Source: Micractinium sp. NFX-FRZ
Lineage: Eukaryota > Chlorophyta > Trebouxiophyceae > Chlorellales > Chlorellaceae
Reading direction: 5' to 3'
Length of the DNA stretch: 64,000 nucleotides
Assembly: GCA_029339195.1 (NCBI GenBank)
Contig: JAPTJF010000036.1
Span: 167,322-231,321, forward strand
Shown piece by piece: positions 22,579-36,400 of the stretch. The first letter of the stretch is position 1. Every line of letters starts with the position of its first letter. A program made the translations under genes and the position numbers. The notes under the pieces are model-generated. The model ran no database searches, was not told the DNA's origin, and saw nothing but the letters and a program-made list of their open reading frames with translations.

Positions 22579-24570
22579 ATGACGCACCCAGCGGCGTCTC
22601 TGGCCGCGCTGGGCGGCCGGCAGGCCGAGCCAGCACTGCGCTTGAACAGTCGGCGCGCCCCCGCTGGCGCCCCAGGTGGGTGCGCCACACCGCAGGCCCG
22701 CAGGGTTCATGGTCAGCTCGTACGAGGCGAGGGATCACCGCTGGTGTGGCCGGGACGCTCCCTCGCTGGCGCCGCCTGCGCCTGACCGCCGCTGCTCCGC
22801 CTCCCCACACGTGCAGCCGCTGCAGCACGGCGGCCCCGTGCGTCCCGCACCGCCGCTCTGCGCATTGCAGCCTTTGCACAGAGCGCCGGCAGCTGCTGGC
22901 GCGGCGCAGAGGCGGGTGCTGCGGGCGAGGGTGTCTATGAGCGGGTTCTGCGTTACCCCGACGGCAAGGAGCGGCGCATCCGATACCCAGCACCCCCAGC
23001 AGAGGACCCGCGCTCTGAGGATCTCACTGATGGGTGCTGGGCCGACACATGCTGGGAGCCTCGGGAGGCGTGGCGCGGCCTGTGGGCGTCGGCCGGCAAC
23101 GCCGGCAGCACTGCGGCGGCGCCCCCTGCCCCCACGGGGTCTGCCGCCGCGCCCGCTGGTTTTGCTCCCGACAAGCCACAGGAGGTGGGTGCTGGGGTCT
23201 GGGTTGGGGAGGGGCCAGAGGACGACAGTGGTGGCCGCCCCAGCTATATCTGACTGTCTTTGCATGCATGCTACGCACCCAGTCCGGCCCAATTCCAACC
23301 TCATCTCGTCAGCTCCACGCCACATCCTCACCGGCATCCGCTCACACACGCCACCGCAGCCGGAGTGCCCCGGCATGCCCTCCCACCTGGAGCCGCCGCC
23401 TGTCTCATCCTACCTCTTTTGTGTACCCACGTGGTCTCATCCCACCCCTATATATACCACTGTACCCACGTGCCCCTTGCCATGCGTGCCTTTGTGTGTG
23501 CAGCCGGAGCGCCCCCGCATGCCCTCCTCCCCCATGGAGCTGCTGCGCTACCTCAACTCCCCAGAGCACCAGGCGGCGCAGAAGGAGCAGTGGGCGCGCG
23601 TGCGTGGCAGCTACGAGGTGCGGTTGGGCTGCCAGCAGGGCTGGGCAGGGAGCAGGCAGTCGCCCCTGTGTATGTGCAGGTTCGCAGGCGTGGCACAGGG
23701 GTTGCATGCCAGCGCCGCCGAGCCGAGCCGCGCTGCTGGAACTCAATGCCGCTTGACTTGACCTACCGCCCCTGCTCACCCGCCCCTCCCCTCCTCTGTG
23801 CCCCTTCCTCTCCCCTCAGGTTTTGGACCAGGTGCCCTGGGTGGCCCCGAAGCCGCTGTATCTGCTGGCCGTTGATCAGGACCCCTCAGCCAGCCCCAGC
23901 AGCCGCCCCAGCAGCAGGGCAGCCGACGAGCCGAGCCCGGGGCTGAGCTACAGCCTGCGCACGCGCGTGGCGAGGGCGGACACGGAAGATGAGCTGTCGC
24001 GGGTGCTGCGCCGCCGCGCCCCCGACGGCGGGCCGCTGATCCGCTGCAGCGAGATGAAGGATGGGGTGGTGGCTTTTGAGGATGAGGCGGATGCCGAGCG
24101 CTATGGGCAGATGCTGGAGGCGGAAGGGGCGGCAGAGGTGAGCTAGGCGGGGGGTGCCTTTTGGTTGGGGTGGTTGACCTTGGGTAGAGAGGCAAGGCCT
24201 GCTAGTCTGTAGGCCTGAGATGGCACACGTGCAAGCGGCGAGTGGTCAGGCCCCTTCCCACGCGCACTTCAGGGCGGCAACGTGAGGTTTGACAGCCACA
24301 CGGTACGAGTCCGCCCTGCATCCTCTGCCCCGCAGACCTCACCCACCGCCTCCCCGCTGTGCCCCCGCTGTGCCCGCCTCGCAGGTCAGCATCGCACGCT
24401 GCGACTCGCACGAGCTGTTCCGCAGCGTGCAAGACGTGCGCGCTGTGGTTGTGCTGCTGCGCCGCGGCGGCACCTTCCTGCCCCAGCCCCACCAGCTGGC
24501 CACCTCATTGCGCAGCCAGGCAGAGGAGGGAGGGGAGCCAGGCAGCGATGGCCAGCCCATGTTTGATTAG
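22579..24570 (+). CDS. DUF3110-like protein, probably chloroplast-targeted (360 aa)
   Basis: Exons: 22579-22675, 22817-23184, 23504-23617, 23820-24137, 24385-24570; phases and stop are consistent. The N-terminus (~60 residues) is rich in Ala, Arg and Ser and poor in acidic residues, as in algal chloroplast transit peptides. Residues ~205-350 read LYLLAVDQ, GLSYSLRTR, VVAFEDEADAERYGQMLEAEG, IARCDSHELF and RRGGTFLPQPHQL. This resembles the DUF3110 family of cyanobacteria and plastid-bearing eukaryotes. No catalytic motif is visible and the biochemical role is unknown. The family call is from memory of its pattern, hence moderate confidence; the gene structure is firmer. The gene is divergent from CHMP1. 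Confidence 0.75.
23349..23402 (+). repeat. Intronic copy of the 5' edge of exon 23504-23617
   Basis: CCGCAG is followed by PECPGMPSHLEPP, paralleling CAG plus PERPRMPSSPMELL of the true exon about 145 bp downstream. Confidence 0.7.
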
Positions 24571-26048
24571 GAGTGGGCGCCCTTGCTGGCGCCGGCAGCA
24601 CCCGCCAGCAGGCCTTGCCTGTTGATGGGCTGCTCGCAGCCGCAGGTGGCTGCTGTATTCCAATCACAAAGAAAGTCAACGCTCCGTTGCTCCCTCTCCG
24701 CTGCCGGCAAGGCAGCGCACAGTGGCCGCGGCAGCCCACTTCCCGCGTGCTGCGCCCCGTTGCGGCGTTGCGTGTGCGCCCCGCCACACGCACCATACCG
24801 CGCCTACCCTGTACCCCGTCCTTGTGTCCCGCCCCCCCTCAGCTACCGCACATTGTTCCTCCCGTGGCGCCGTGTGCCATGGGCAGCTACCCACCCCGCC
24901 AGTGTGTGTGCCGCGCAGATGGCAGCGCTGGGTGCCTCCCGTCCATGTACACACAACTGCTAGCAGTAGCCACCTCCCGTGGTGCCAGCAGTAGCCAGCC
25001 CCTGTGCCCATATGTCTTGTGTACGCCCCCCTCTCGTAGCCCCCACTTCCCCCCCTCATAGCATCTGATGTGATGTAGCATCTGCACCCCGCCCCACTCC
25101 CGTCTTGTGTGTGCATGCCCTGCTCCCCTGCTCGCCAGTCCCTTTCAGTCACCAACCCTCCCATCTCCCCCCCATTGTTGCGTCCTGCTCGGCGTGGGCT
25201 GCTGCCTCCTCCCCACACACATTGTTCCCCACACAGGCACTCATTGCGCACCCACACCCCAACCGCCGAGAATCAGGCGCCTGGCTCATTCCAGGCGCAC
25301 CCTTGATTCACGATAAACATTGCTCTCTCTTCTCGTAGAACCAATGCACAGGCTGCCACGCCTCTGCCTGCCCTGTCTCTCTCCTCTGCACACACACCGA
25401 GGAGGCCCGCTGATTTTTGTGTCCCTGCCTGCCCGCCCCTGCCTGCCTGCAGCCTGCGCCCCCCTGTACCCCCGGCCCTCACCCGTGTTTGTGCTCGTGT
25501 GTGTGTGTGTGTGTTGTCGCGAACCCCGCAAGCTGCCCTTGCCCGGCATGCCTGTTGTACGATATGATGTGTACTGCCACCCCACCCCACCCCACCCCAC
25601 CCACGCCCTTCCGTAAAGCACTTGCTCCTCTGCTGGTCCTGGCTCGAAACGCATGCACCAGGGTCCCTCTTTATTCACAACAAAAAAGGGCCAGCCGAGG
25701 GGTCAGTTGGCCGGGCTTTTGAGGATGCCAACCCAGAGCCCTTGGAACGGGCGGGCGGGCGTGTCAGATGGAAAAGGAGCCGGGGAGGCACGCAGATGTT
25801 GAAGTGCGTGTGAGCGCATCTGAGCGCAAGTGAAGAGAGTGGTGCCGCAGCGAATGAATGGTGTGGGGATGTATGTGCAGGTGGCAAAAACGTGTGGATG
25901 GATGTGCAGGTGGTGGGCGGTACGGTGTGCGGGGAAGGCAGGCAACCCAGCAAAGCAGTATCGCTGTTGCCAGGTCTCCCCCTCCCCTGCAAGGGCAGGC
26001 TTGCCGTGCAAGCCGCCCCGCGCCCCGCTGGCAGCGGCTGCGTGCAGC
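24571..26048. other. Convergent intergenic region
   Basis: It is flanked by two stop codons and should hold both 3' UTRs. It is C/T-rich on the + strand, with a short (GT)n near 25498-25515 and a CCCCA run near 25580-25602. No coding exon was found. Confidence 0.55.
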
Positions 26049-29000
26049 TTACTCGTCGGGCTTCCAGGTCTGCGGGGGCGCGTATGGGGGCAGAACAATT
26101 GGGGGGGACGCGAGTTCCATCAGCAGTGTGCTCGCCAGTAGCAGCGGGTGCTGTCAGGAGTGCTGGGGTTGATATGAGGCGGAGGGGGCAGCCCAGTGCC
26201 GAACAGCGGTGTTTGGTGGGGGGTGGTAGGCTGGGCAACGCGGGGTGGGCGGGCTGGGAAAGGGTGCGTGACCACACAGGCTGGGCCCCGGCACAGCGTG
26301 CAGGGCAGGCAGCGCACTTATTGCCATGATGCGCCGCTGACCCACCCACCAACAAAACAGAGGCAAGACAGTTGGGTCAACACAGCACGTGGCCAACGCA
26401 GCAGACAGCCAGCGGGACCCACACAGTTGGCACGCGTGCAAGCAGTACAACACTGAACCAGGACAATAAAGGTAAGACCAGCGGGGAAAGAGTGGCAGCA
26501 GCGGGCTCACCGCCATGATGCGGCGCACGGGCTCCACAGCGCAGGCGGGCAGCTGGGTCCCCAGGCCCACCCAGTCGCACCTGCAGGGGTGGACGGGTGG
26601 GAGGGGGAGAGGGGAGCAGGGGACGGACGGCATGTTTAGAGCGGGCGAGGTGGGACAGCATCCACGGGGGAGCATGGTTGCTGGCAGGGTGATGAGTGCG
26701 GGCGGGGGCTCTGGGTGCCCTGGACACAGACACTTTGGCCAACAGCACATCATTTACATTGTAGACAGAGGCATGTCTGGGTTTGCCCAGTCCACTGTGC
26801 AGGCACACGCAGGGGCAGGGGCAGGTGCCAAGGGCCGACCACCGGGTGGCCCCTGGAAGTTGATGAGGCACGGCAGGCGCGGCTCACTGATTCTGCGGGG
26901 TCTTGGTCCAGTCCACGTTGCAGCTGAACTCCATGGCGTCGTTGGTGAGGGCGCTCACGCCCGCCATGTCGAACTCGCACCTGCAGAAGAGAGCAGGGCG
27001 GGATGGGGGAGGGGGGTTGGGTGAGAGGGGCGGGGAGGGACAGCGGAGGTGGGGGAGAGGAGCAGGGCGGGACAGCGGGGCTCAGCTGGCTGAGAGGGGA
27101 TTGAGAGGGGAGGTGGAGGGCTTGGGTAGGACGGTGCCATGTGTGCCTTCGCGGCAGATGCGCCTGCCCGGCGGTGGCTGTGCCTCCAGCCCCGCTTCCC
27201 CTGGCCGGAGTCACTACAGCGTGTTGAATGATGGCAAGCGCGCCCCACCCACACCCGGCGGCGCTGCTCCGCCCCGCCCCGCCCCACAGCGCAACGGTCA
27301 AACTTGGTCAAACCCTGGCGCTGGTCAAACGTGGCATGGCTCACTTGACAGAGTCGTCGCCGATGAGATCTGTGTCCAGGTCACACCTGCGCAATCGAAC
27401 ATTGGGCGGGGCGTGTGCAGGCTCAAGGGGGGCTGGGTGGGGCATGAGCCTCCGCAGCTGACCTCCAAACCCGCACCCTCAGTCTTGAGGGGAGAGGAAG
27501 GCATGAGGATGGGCAGGGTGGGCCTTCGTGGCGGCCCCATGCCCGTCCCTCTGCATTCAACTCACACAAACAAACCACCGCCTCCCCCCACCCTCCCCCC
27601 ACCGCAAACAAACCGCCTCCCCCCACCCTCCCCCGACCGCAAACACCAGCCACCTACTTGAGCTGGTACTGAGAGTCGCACACGTGGCACTCGATCTCGT
27701 CGCCAGACCACTGGTCTCCAGTGAACCAGCCGTTGCACTGCACAGGCAGAGGTGCACACACCCCCACACACACAGACACGTTGGAGGGAGGGAGGGAAGG
27801 GCGGGGAGGCAGGGAGCGGAGGCTTGGGGGCAGGCCGGGTGGCGGGCAGCCGCTTCTTGCCTGCTCTGCTCTGCCGCGCCCAACCACCTGCAACTTTCAC
27901 CCCTGCCGCTGCCTCGAGCGCCAGCTGGCGCGGCAGGGGTGCAAGTGCGACTAGCCTACTGCAGCACACCATGGCCGACCCAAGTACGTGCACCCACCTC
28001 AGCGGGGGTGCCGGAGGGGTCGATGAGGGTGATGGGGTTGGCGGGGTCAGGGACGGTGGTGTTGGTGGTGTTGGTGGAGGGGGCCACGTAGTTGGAGGGG
28101 TTCCAGCTGCGGGGTGGGGGAAGAAAGGAGGCAAAGTTAAGCCGGCTGGCAGGTGCGTGGGCAAAAATAGTAGGATGGGCTCAGCTGCGGGGCAGGAGGG
28201 ACGCGGGAGGCGAGGGAAAGAGGGACCCCCAGCTCAAACCACCGTCTGCCCTGCCCCAGCCAGTGTTACGACAAGCCAAGTTGTTGTCATGGAAAAATGG
28301 AGTTTGGACTCACTAGCCTCCCAGGAAGGTCACCGGGTCGCCAGACATGCTGAACACGGCGGACCGGCCGTCGGTTTCGTCGTAAGACAGCACGCAGCCC
28401 TTGGCGGCCACGGTGGATGCGGCGGCGCCGTTGACGCCCGGCACGGAGCAGCCGGCGGTGGCCGATGCGGGGCTGCAAGGCGGGAGAGCGAAGCAGGCCG
28501 GGGGGCGGTCAGGAGGGGGGCACGAACAGGGGGTGTGTGGCACAAGGGAGATGTTTGGGGCTGCTTCCGGCACGCGCTGGGCATGTCGGCACACGGAACG
28601 AGGGAGTGAGCAGGCAAGGCGGTGCTGATTGGCAGGCAAGCTCTCAAGCCGCCGGCCGGCACCTGGCCAGCCCTGGCCAACGGCCCGGACGCCGACAGCA
28701 CGGCAGCCAGCACGGCAGCCAGCACAGCCAGAACACGGGATGCGGGCAGAGGAGAGCCAGCAGCAGCAGCTCGCCAGTAGGACCACGCTGCGGCTCAGCG
28801 CAGGCAGAGCACGACTGGAAGAAGAGGGCGTTCAGGCTCAGCAGCAGCAGCAGCAGCAGCAGGCATAGCAGCAGAAGCAGCAGCATCACCACCACCGGCA
28901 CCTCACCAGTAGGACCAGTAGCTGCACAGCTCGTCGGCAGCGCACAGCGAGATGCATGCGTCGGGGGTCTCAGCGGTGGCGCCGGCGCTGATGATGGTGG

Positions 29001-29545
29001 TTGACACGACGTAGGTGTTGGTGGAGTTGGTGTAGTCCGACACGCTGCCGGCCTGCAGGGGGGATCCAGAGAGGGGACGGGGGGCGGGTGCGGGCGGGCT
29101 GGGTGAGATTCGAGGCAGGCACGGGTCAAGGGGCACGGTTCGGGGGGCAAGTGGGTGTGTTGTTGGTGCATTGGCAGGAGCTGGAGGGTGTGGCAGAAAG
29201 CAAGCACAGGGTGGAGGAAGAGGAGATGCGAGAGGAGGGCAGCGCGGGGGTCGGTAGAAGGCGGGCGGTACAGGCGGGCAGGCAAGGGGGAAGGTATGCG
29301 CCTCCCCGGCGTGTCGGAGCAGCGGCACCCTAGCGCTAGGCGGTGATCGGCACTGGTGGGCCCGGCGAGGAAGGAGGCGGGGGCCGGGAAGTGTGGCATG
29401 GCCGCGACACATGCAAGGCTGTCGGGACCCTCTGCTGCCCTGTAACAACACTTGCCTGGCGCAGCATCCGAGCCTGAGTCAGGGACAGGCACGCTAGCAG
29501 CGCGCAGGCTGCGAGAAGCCCGCTCGTGGCCATGCTGATGGACAT
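26049..29545 (-). CDS. Secreted cysteine-rich protein with a PAN/apple-like segment (269 aa)
   Basis: Exons: 29545-29456, 29052-28907, 28472-28314, 28106-27998, 27737-27658, 27386-27345, 26980-26888, 26580-26511, 26069-26049; each phase fits and the total is 270 codons. Residues 1-25 are a signal peptide (GLLAACALLACLSL core). Next comes a Cys-rich part (TPDACISLCAADELCSYWSYC, then KGCVLSYD) resembling PAN/apple domains, then a Thr/Asn/Pro-rich linker. CxxC-like pairs follow (ECHVCDSQY, KCDLDTD, KCEFDMAG, CDWVGLG). Intron 1 is GC-AG (CAG|GCAAGT). The final exon encodes only six residues and the stop. It is likely extracellular or cell-wall associated; function unknown. MATSGLL five codons in is an alternative start. 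Confidence 0.8.
26318..26345 (-). repeat. Intronic copy of the 3' edge of secreted-protein exon 8
   Basis: It repeats the RRIMA codons at the exon end (true donor after 26511), about 190 bp downstream in transcription. Confidence 0.6.
28765..28812 (-). repeat. Intronic copy of the 3' edge of secreted-protein exon 2
   Basis: It repeats the TGGTCCTACTG exon end (true donor after 28907), without a good GT donor. Confidence 0.55.
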
Positions 29546-30438
29546 TCTGTGACCTTGCTGCAAGTACCTGTCCACTGCTGGGGTCAAGACGCGCGTGTGA
29601 TAACCTGGAGAACGCGGAGAAGTGAGTAGCGCCAGTTTTGAGTTGGGGAAATGGTTCCCCCTGCCGGTGCCTTGCGTGCTGTGCTGTCCTGACGCACCGC
29701 ATCAAACGCCACCCGGCCACTCTCCTCTCAAAACGTGCACACACACAGTCACCTTGCAATTAACCGATGTGTTTAGCCTACAAAAGAAAGAAAGAAACAA
29801 TTCGCATGCGCCAAGTATCCTACGTATCATGGGCAGTATGCATGCACCCCTGGGGTGTTGCACGGGCAGGGGTGGAGGTATGAGCTGTGGGCTACAGCGA
29901 GGCGCCTGGATTGGCAGGCAGGGCGGCTTATTGATGAAGGAACGGCAGCGATGACGTCTTAAAGGACAGCCGGCGCTGCACTGCGCTCCTGCGGGTTTGC
30001 TGGCAAACTGGCCGTCTTGCACGCCTGCCCGTAACCTGCTCCGTCCTGCCTGCCGCATCCCCCCTTGCCATCGGCCTCACATCCAAGTGCACGCGGTGTC
30101 TACTGCAGCAGGATAAATATGCTTTTGATGTTGTCAACATGTGATGTTGTCTGGCCCGCTGCCAGAAGGCGGCGGACTGGCGGCCACCGCCACAGCAGGC
30201 ATAGCGCGGTAGGCCGAGGCGCTCTAGTCCAAGGCTTTCAGGCATACCACGGCTGCCATTCGCTGGCAGGGGGGTGCTAAAATGTCTGATGCCGCTGAGA
30301 TCGGCAGCCGAGACACGATTCACGCAGCCCCTTGACGCGCCCAGCCGCTTGCTTGCCGGCGCCCAGCTGGCTCATCGGGCGGGCCAGAGTGCCGAATCCC
30401 GCACTTGAAGGCGGTGGCCGCCCAGGGGAACACCTGCG
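29546..30438. promoter_or_regulatory. Divergent promoter region, secreted protein / LIG4
   Basis: About 890 bp lie between two outward-facing start codons. An AT-rich ATAAATAT element near 30112-30119 is TATA-like but over 300 bp from the LIG4 ATG. The assignment is positional. Confidence 0.5.
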
Positions 30439-33400
30439 ATGGCGGCCCGGGCTGAGCCCGCCGGCGCCGCCGCTGGGCGCACCCGCCTCGCACCAGGTGG
30501 GCTGACTAGCACACACTCACAGCTTGTGCGCACCAAACGTTTAACAATCGGTAGCTCATAGGCACACTGCTACATCGAAGCGTGCTGCCACCAGGTTGCC
30601 CTGCCTTGTGGCCGAGCAAGCAGCCCTCCCGCTGCCCGTCTGCCGCGCAAGGCACCCTCCGTTGCATTTCCGTACCGGTCGCTCGGCAGTTCCCCTCGTC
30701 TTGCATCTGCCCATGACCCCCTGTGTACCACACATGCAGGCGACCTGAGCTTTCAGACGCTGGTCAGCTTCATGGAAAGCGTGAGGAACACAAGGGGGCA
30801 GGGGTCACAGAAGCGCAAAGACCGCATGGTGCGCCTCTTTCTTCAGCACAACGTGGCTCGAGAAGGCGGGCAGGCATGGGACGTCTTCCGTCTGTTGCTG
30901 CCGCACGTAAGCGGATTTCTGGTAGTGGGCGGGATGGCAAACATTTGGTGGTGCGGTGCGGGGGCCAGCAGGGGCAGCGGCGGGCCGCACCAGCCAGGTG
31001 GCCGGATGGGTCCCGCTGCACCGGCCCCGGTTCCAACACTCACCCCTCACAGTCTCCCCTCGCCCACCCTTTACTGCCTCCTTTCTCCTCCCTTTGGCCG
31101 CCCTTTGCCTCGAATCCGCAGCTGGACATGCACCGCCCGCCTTACCTGATGAAAGAGGCGCGCCTGGGCACCTTCCTGCTGCGCGCGGCGTGCGTGGAGG
31201 AGGGCAGCGCCGACTGGCAGGCCGTCAAGGGCTACCTGAACCCGCTGCTGCAGCTGAAGCACACGGCGGGGGACTTTGCGGCGGTGCTGCGGGAGGTGGG
31301 TGCTGGGCGGTAGTGAACCGCAATGCGCTGGCACATCTGGCTGCTGGGCGCCTGCTGGGAAAGGCTGGCAAGGCACTCCGCGGCTGGCGGTGTGGGCGGG
31401 AGGTGGGGAGCTGCTGTGTGAGGTGGGGAGCTGCTGTGTGAGGTGTGTGGACGCAGGCAGGCAGCTCAAGAGAAGAGGCGTAGGTCGAAGCCCACCCTGA
31501 CCCGAACCGACGTCCCTCTCTCTCCCTCCCTCGAGCGTGCACCCTCGCTGCAGCGCCTCTTCCCCGGCCACTGCTGGGTGCAGGCGGGGGACCCCCAGGA
31601 GCGGCAGCTCAAGGTGCGGCACGTGAACGAGCAGCTGGACGCGCTGGCCGCTGCCGCAGGTGTAAGGAAGGCAGAGATGGGGTGGTGTTGAGGAGGGGGG
31701 GGCAGAGGGGCTGCTTATGTGTAGGGAAAGGCACACCAACCATCTGCTGGATGCTGTGCCTGCTGCGGCAGGCAGGAGGGCAATGAGGCAGGTGCACTGG
31801 TGAGAGGAGGGGGGTGCGTGGTGGGTCAGGAGCAGCTCACGGCGAGGCAAGCGCATGAGCAGCTGGACGCGGTTCAGGCTTCGGCAGGAGGGTCGTCCCC
31901 CTGCAAGTGGCGGCAGCAGGGTGAGCGAATGGCTGGCTGCTGTGGCTGCTGCGGTCGGTGAAAGAAAAGGGATGTCGAGAAGAAGGGGAGGCGGGGGCAG
32001 AGGTACACCCAGGGTCAGCAGGGCGCAGGCGCAGCACAGACGCATGGCGTGTGTTGCACCGCCCTGCTTACCGGCACTGACCACCTGCAGTGCCTAGGCC
32101 TCGCACCCCTACGCCTCGTTGCTCTAACCCGGTGCCGCGCCCCCTGGCATGTGCATTGATGCCGCCCGCAGGTGATGAGGCCAAGGCGGTGCCAATCCTG
32201 CGCTGGTTCCTGCAGCACACCACCCCAGACCAACTCCTCTTTCTGGTGGGTTGCTGCTGGTGGGTTGCTGGTGTCCTGCTGCTGTTGTGGCACCAGGCCC
32301 CATACCCCCAGCTCCTGCTGTGAAGGGACACACATGCGTCTGCATGTATGCTGTACGGAGTGTGCCTCAGATCAAGTCTCCTTCCTCAGATCAAGTCTCA
32401 GATCAAGTCTCCTTCCTGGTGGGATGCTGCTGGCGCCCTGCTTTTGTTGTACCATTGAATTCCATACCCTCAGTCCCTGGTATTCGCCTCATCATGTCAG
32501 GGAGTACCCATTCACCTGTGTTGTAAGGAGTGTCGGTGCCGCTCTGGCCGTCTCTTTGCTTGTATGAGCGCGCTCTGCTGCGGGGCCTGCACTGTTGCGG
32601 GGCCTGCTCAGTTATCATCAGCAACCCCATCTCAGCCGCTTTCTCACCAACCCTTCCACATGTGTCCCTCAGGTCCAAATCATCTTCAAGGAGCTGCGCA
32701 TCAACCTGGGGCACGAGGGTGTGATGCAGCAGTACCACCCCGATGCACGGGTGGGTGGCCGATGTGGCAGCAGTACCAGGGAGGAGGGTTGCCTGGCAGG
32801 TGATGCAGCAGTACGCTAAAACAGTAGTGGGTACTGGTGGCAGCAGTACCAGGGGGAGGGTTGCTTGGGGACCATGCAGCAGTATCACCCTGGTGTACTG
32901 GCTGGTAGCCGGGTGGCAGCTGCACCCCACCACCCCAGACTGCATGCCGCAGTCTCGCCCGCACCCCAATCGTGGCCTGCTGCTCGCCTAGCATGCACTG
33001 CAGGCCCCCTGCTCTCCCCCCCTCGCCCACACAACTGCCCCTCAAGCGTCCGTAGCGATCACTTGACAAGCGTGCACCTCCCACCCCTGGTCAGGCCTAC
33101 TTTGAGTGCTGCATGGATGCCCGCCGTGTGTTCAATCTGCTCACAGACCCTGACGTGCTGCACACGCCGGTGAGCGCTTTTTCGGTTGGATCCACTATGT
33201 GTGGAGCAGGGAGGCGTGTGCTGCGCTGGCCCGCATGCAATGGTTCAACAGCGCAGCCTTGCGGGGCCGGCAGCACGTGCCGTTGCCCGCACCGGCAGCG
33301 GGCTGCTTGTGCCCGCACCTCCCAGAGCAAACCTCTGCCTCCGCCTCACAACCCCCAGCTCCCTACCTCACCACACCTTGCCCCGCCCTGCACCAACACG

Positions 33401-36400
33401 CCTGCAGCGTGTCGCGCTGGGGTGCCAGCTTCCTCTCAGCTCCCGCCCTGTGGATGCACAATGAGACGCACCTTTGCATGCCCTCCCCTGTCCCCACGCA
33501 GCGCCTGGCGCTGGGGGTGCCAGCTTCCCCGCAGCTCTCCGCCATGATGCACAACGAGAAGCACATCGTGGAAAAGCTGCGGGAGATGGGGAGGCACGCG
33601 CGCAGGCAGGCAGCGGCGGAGGCGGCAGCGGCGGCACTGGCGGCAGCGGCGGTGCAGGCGAGGGGCTCAGGGGGACAGGGGGCGCTGCAAGCACAGCTAC
33701 CCGGGCAGCAGTACGCCGGCGGCGTCCCAATGGTGGGTGCTGCAGCAAACACCCCAGTAACCTTCAGCACCGGAGCGCCCGGCAGAGCGGCGCCTGCTTC
33801 AGGGCAGCAGCAGGCGGCGCAGCACGTGCAGCAGGGGCAGCAGCAGACCCAGACTCAGCATCAGCAGGGGCAGCAGCAGTTTCATGAGGGTCATGAGGGC
33901 CCCGAGCTCTTTGTGATTGAGCCCAAGCTAGATGGTGAGTGTGTGCCGGTTAAACAGTGGGACAGCAGTACATGCGGTAAAAACAAGTGATGGCAGGGCT
34001 GCGAGGTAACCCCACCCTGGGAGGGAGACCCGCAAGAAGGCAGCGAGCTGGTCACGGCAAGGGCAGCAGGTCCAGGCGGGGCGGCGGGGCGCCAGGTGGC
34101 GGCTCGCTTGCCGCCGCGGCCTGACCTCCCTGCCACATAACCGCCCCCGTCCGCCACCCCCTGCTGTGCACGCTGTGCTCCTGCTGTGCAGGTGAGCGGC
34201 AGCAGGTGCACCTCATGGGGCCCCACCTGCCCTGCCACTTCTTCTCTCGCAGGTGAGCATGCAGGGGCTGCATGCAGTGGCAGAGTGATGTGCGTGTGTG
34301 CGTGTGACATGGGAATGCATACAGGGGCAGGGGCAGGGGCTGCATGCAGGCAGCGGATGTGCGTGTGCCTGTGTGTGACGTGGGGATGATGGGCAGGCAT
34401 GGTGGGGGGATACCAGGGTCAGCCCGTGCCTCCCCGCCTTCCTGCCTCCCTGCCCCCTGCTCTTTGTGCCACCATTCCGTAGGTGTGAAGGCCGGCTCCC
34501 GTTGCACCTGCTGGCACCACCTGCCCCCCAACCCGTACCTGCATGACGTCCACCCGCCCCACCGTCCTGCATCTCCTCTCCGCCCCTGCCCCCTGCCCCT
34601 CCTCCTCTCCACTCCTTCCCCCCCGCACCCCCTGCAGAGGCATCGACCACGGCCCTCCCCCTGGCATCCCGTCCTCCCCCTTCCTCCCCTTTCCCACCCC
34701 TATCTCCACTCCTCACCTCCGCCCCCACCACCTCTTGTCATCCCCTGCAGAGGCATCGACCACGGCCCCGAGCAGCTGGTGCGCGGCGGCGGCAACTTCC
34801 GAGTCTTTGACCCTGTGCTCAGGCAGCAGGTGGGTGGGATGGGCGTGGGTGTAGGGTGGGGGGCTTGGGGTCGAAAGGAGCTGGGGACCTAAGCGGGAGG
34901 AAGTCGCCATCAGCACGCGGCAGCGCTCAACCCGCGGGTTCTTCTCCTCATGACATCCTCCCCATGGCATCACTTTCCAGGGCGCAGCTGCTGTGGACGG
35001 CACGCTGCTGCTGCTGCTGGAGGAAGGCTGGTGGTATCAATTATCGCCCTCCCCTGCCGCTCGCTGCCCGCAGGTGGCCCACGCCACCGCCATCCTGGAC
35101 GGCGAGCTGCTGTGCTGGAACAAGGCGCGGCAGCGGTTTGAGATCTTTGGCAGCGTGCGCGCCGTGGTGGCGGCGGTGAACGAGGGCAAGGGGCTGGTGG
35201 ACACGCTGGACTGCTCCGATTACGGTGGGTGGGGTGAAAGGGTGCCAACTTATTGTGTGTGTGTGGTGTGTCACACGGTGTGTCATGGTGGCGGCAGTGT
35301 AGGAGGGCAGGGGTCCGGCGGACACGCTGGACTGCTCCGGTATTGGTGAGTGGGGGTGAAGGGTGCCACCACCGAGTGTGCATGTATGTGTGTGTGTTGT
35401 TCCTGATCATACACTGATCCAGCTATGCTGGGTGGGGGTTGCAGGGTAGGGGTGCGTGCTGCGCTTGGCGTCAGCTGTTTATGGGTATGCTGATGGGTCT
35501 GCTTGACTGCTCGGACTCTTGCAAGGGTGCCCCTAGAAAGGCCGCTTGTAGGCCAAGAAGGCGGGTGATGAGCGCGAAGAAAAAGTGTGGAGGGTGGCGG
35601 CAGGGCACGCCGGCGTACGTTTGTGTGGTGGAGCGCTCATGTTAGTGTCCACCACTGTGCAACTGTGCATCATCTGCTCTTTGCCGCAAGGTGCGCGCCC
35701 ATTTCGGCTTTTGTTCACCTGCTGTGCAGATGGCAACTTGAACATTGATGATGACGATTGGGTGGCGCCCAAGTTGGGGGTGAGGCCACCCTGACCTGCC
35801 CCTGCTCACCGGGGTACCAAGTGTTCGACACAGTGTGTCACGACAGGCCGCCGGCTAGCCAGCGCCCTGCCCCGCTGCACCCGGATCTCCTGTGGCATCC
35901 CGCACCTGCCGTGCCCCTGCTGCGCCGTGCTGCACTTGATTGTGGATTGGTGCATGTCGCCATGCCCTCCTGATCCCTGCTGTGCCTGCTAGGCTCCCTG
36001 CTGTGCCTGCCGTGATGTGCAGGGCCTGGAGATTGTCAATAATATTATTATTTTTGCAAGTACCAGGCTGCATGCCCAGCAGTGCTGTGACTCGCCACGC
36101 TATGCACGCGGTGCCCCCCTGCCGTGCTGTGCCATGCTGTGCAGGACCTCGAGCTGGTCTACGTCGTCTGGGACATACTGTTTGCCGACGGCCAAGACGT
36201 GACATCCCGCCCGCTGCACGAGCGCCACAGGCTGCTGCGGGCGGCGGTGCGCGATGCACCGCCCGAGGGTGAGCAAGCGTGCACTGCACGCCTGTGCGCT
36301 GAGCATGCTGTGCTGGGAATCCGCATCATGCCAGGCAGAGTGTGGTGGTTAAGGTACAGGTTCGTGTGTGCAGCTTGTGAGGCTGCTGCTGGGGCAAGGC

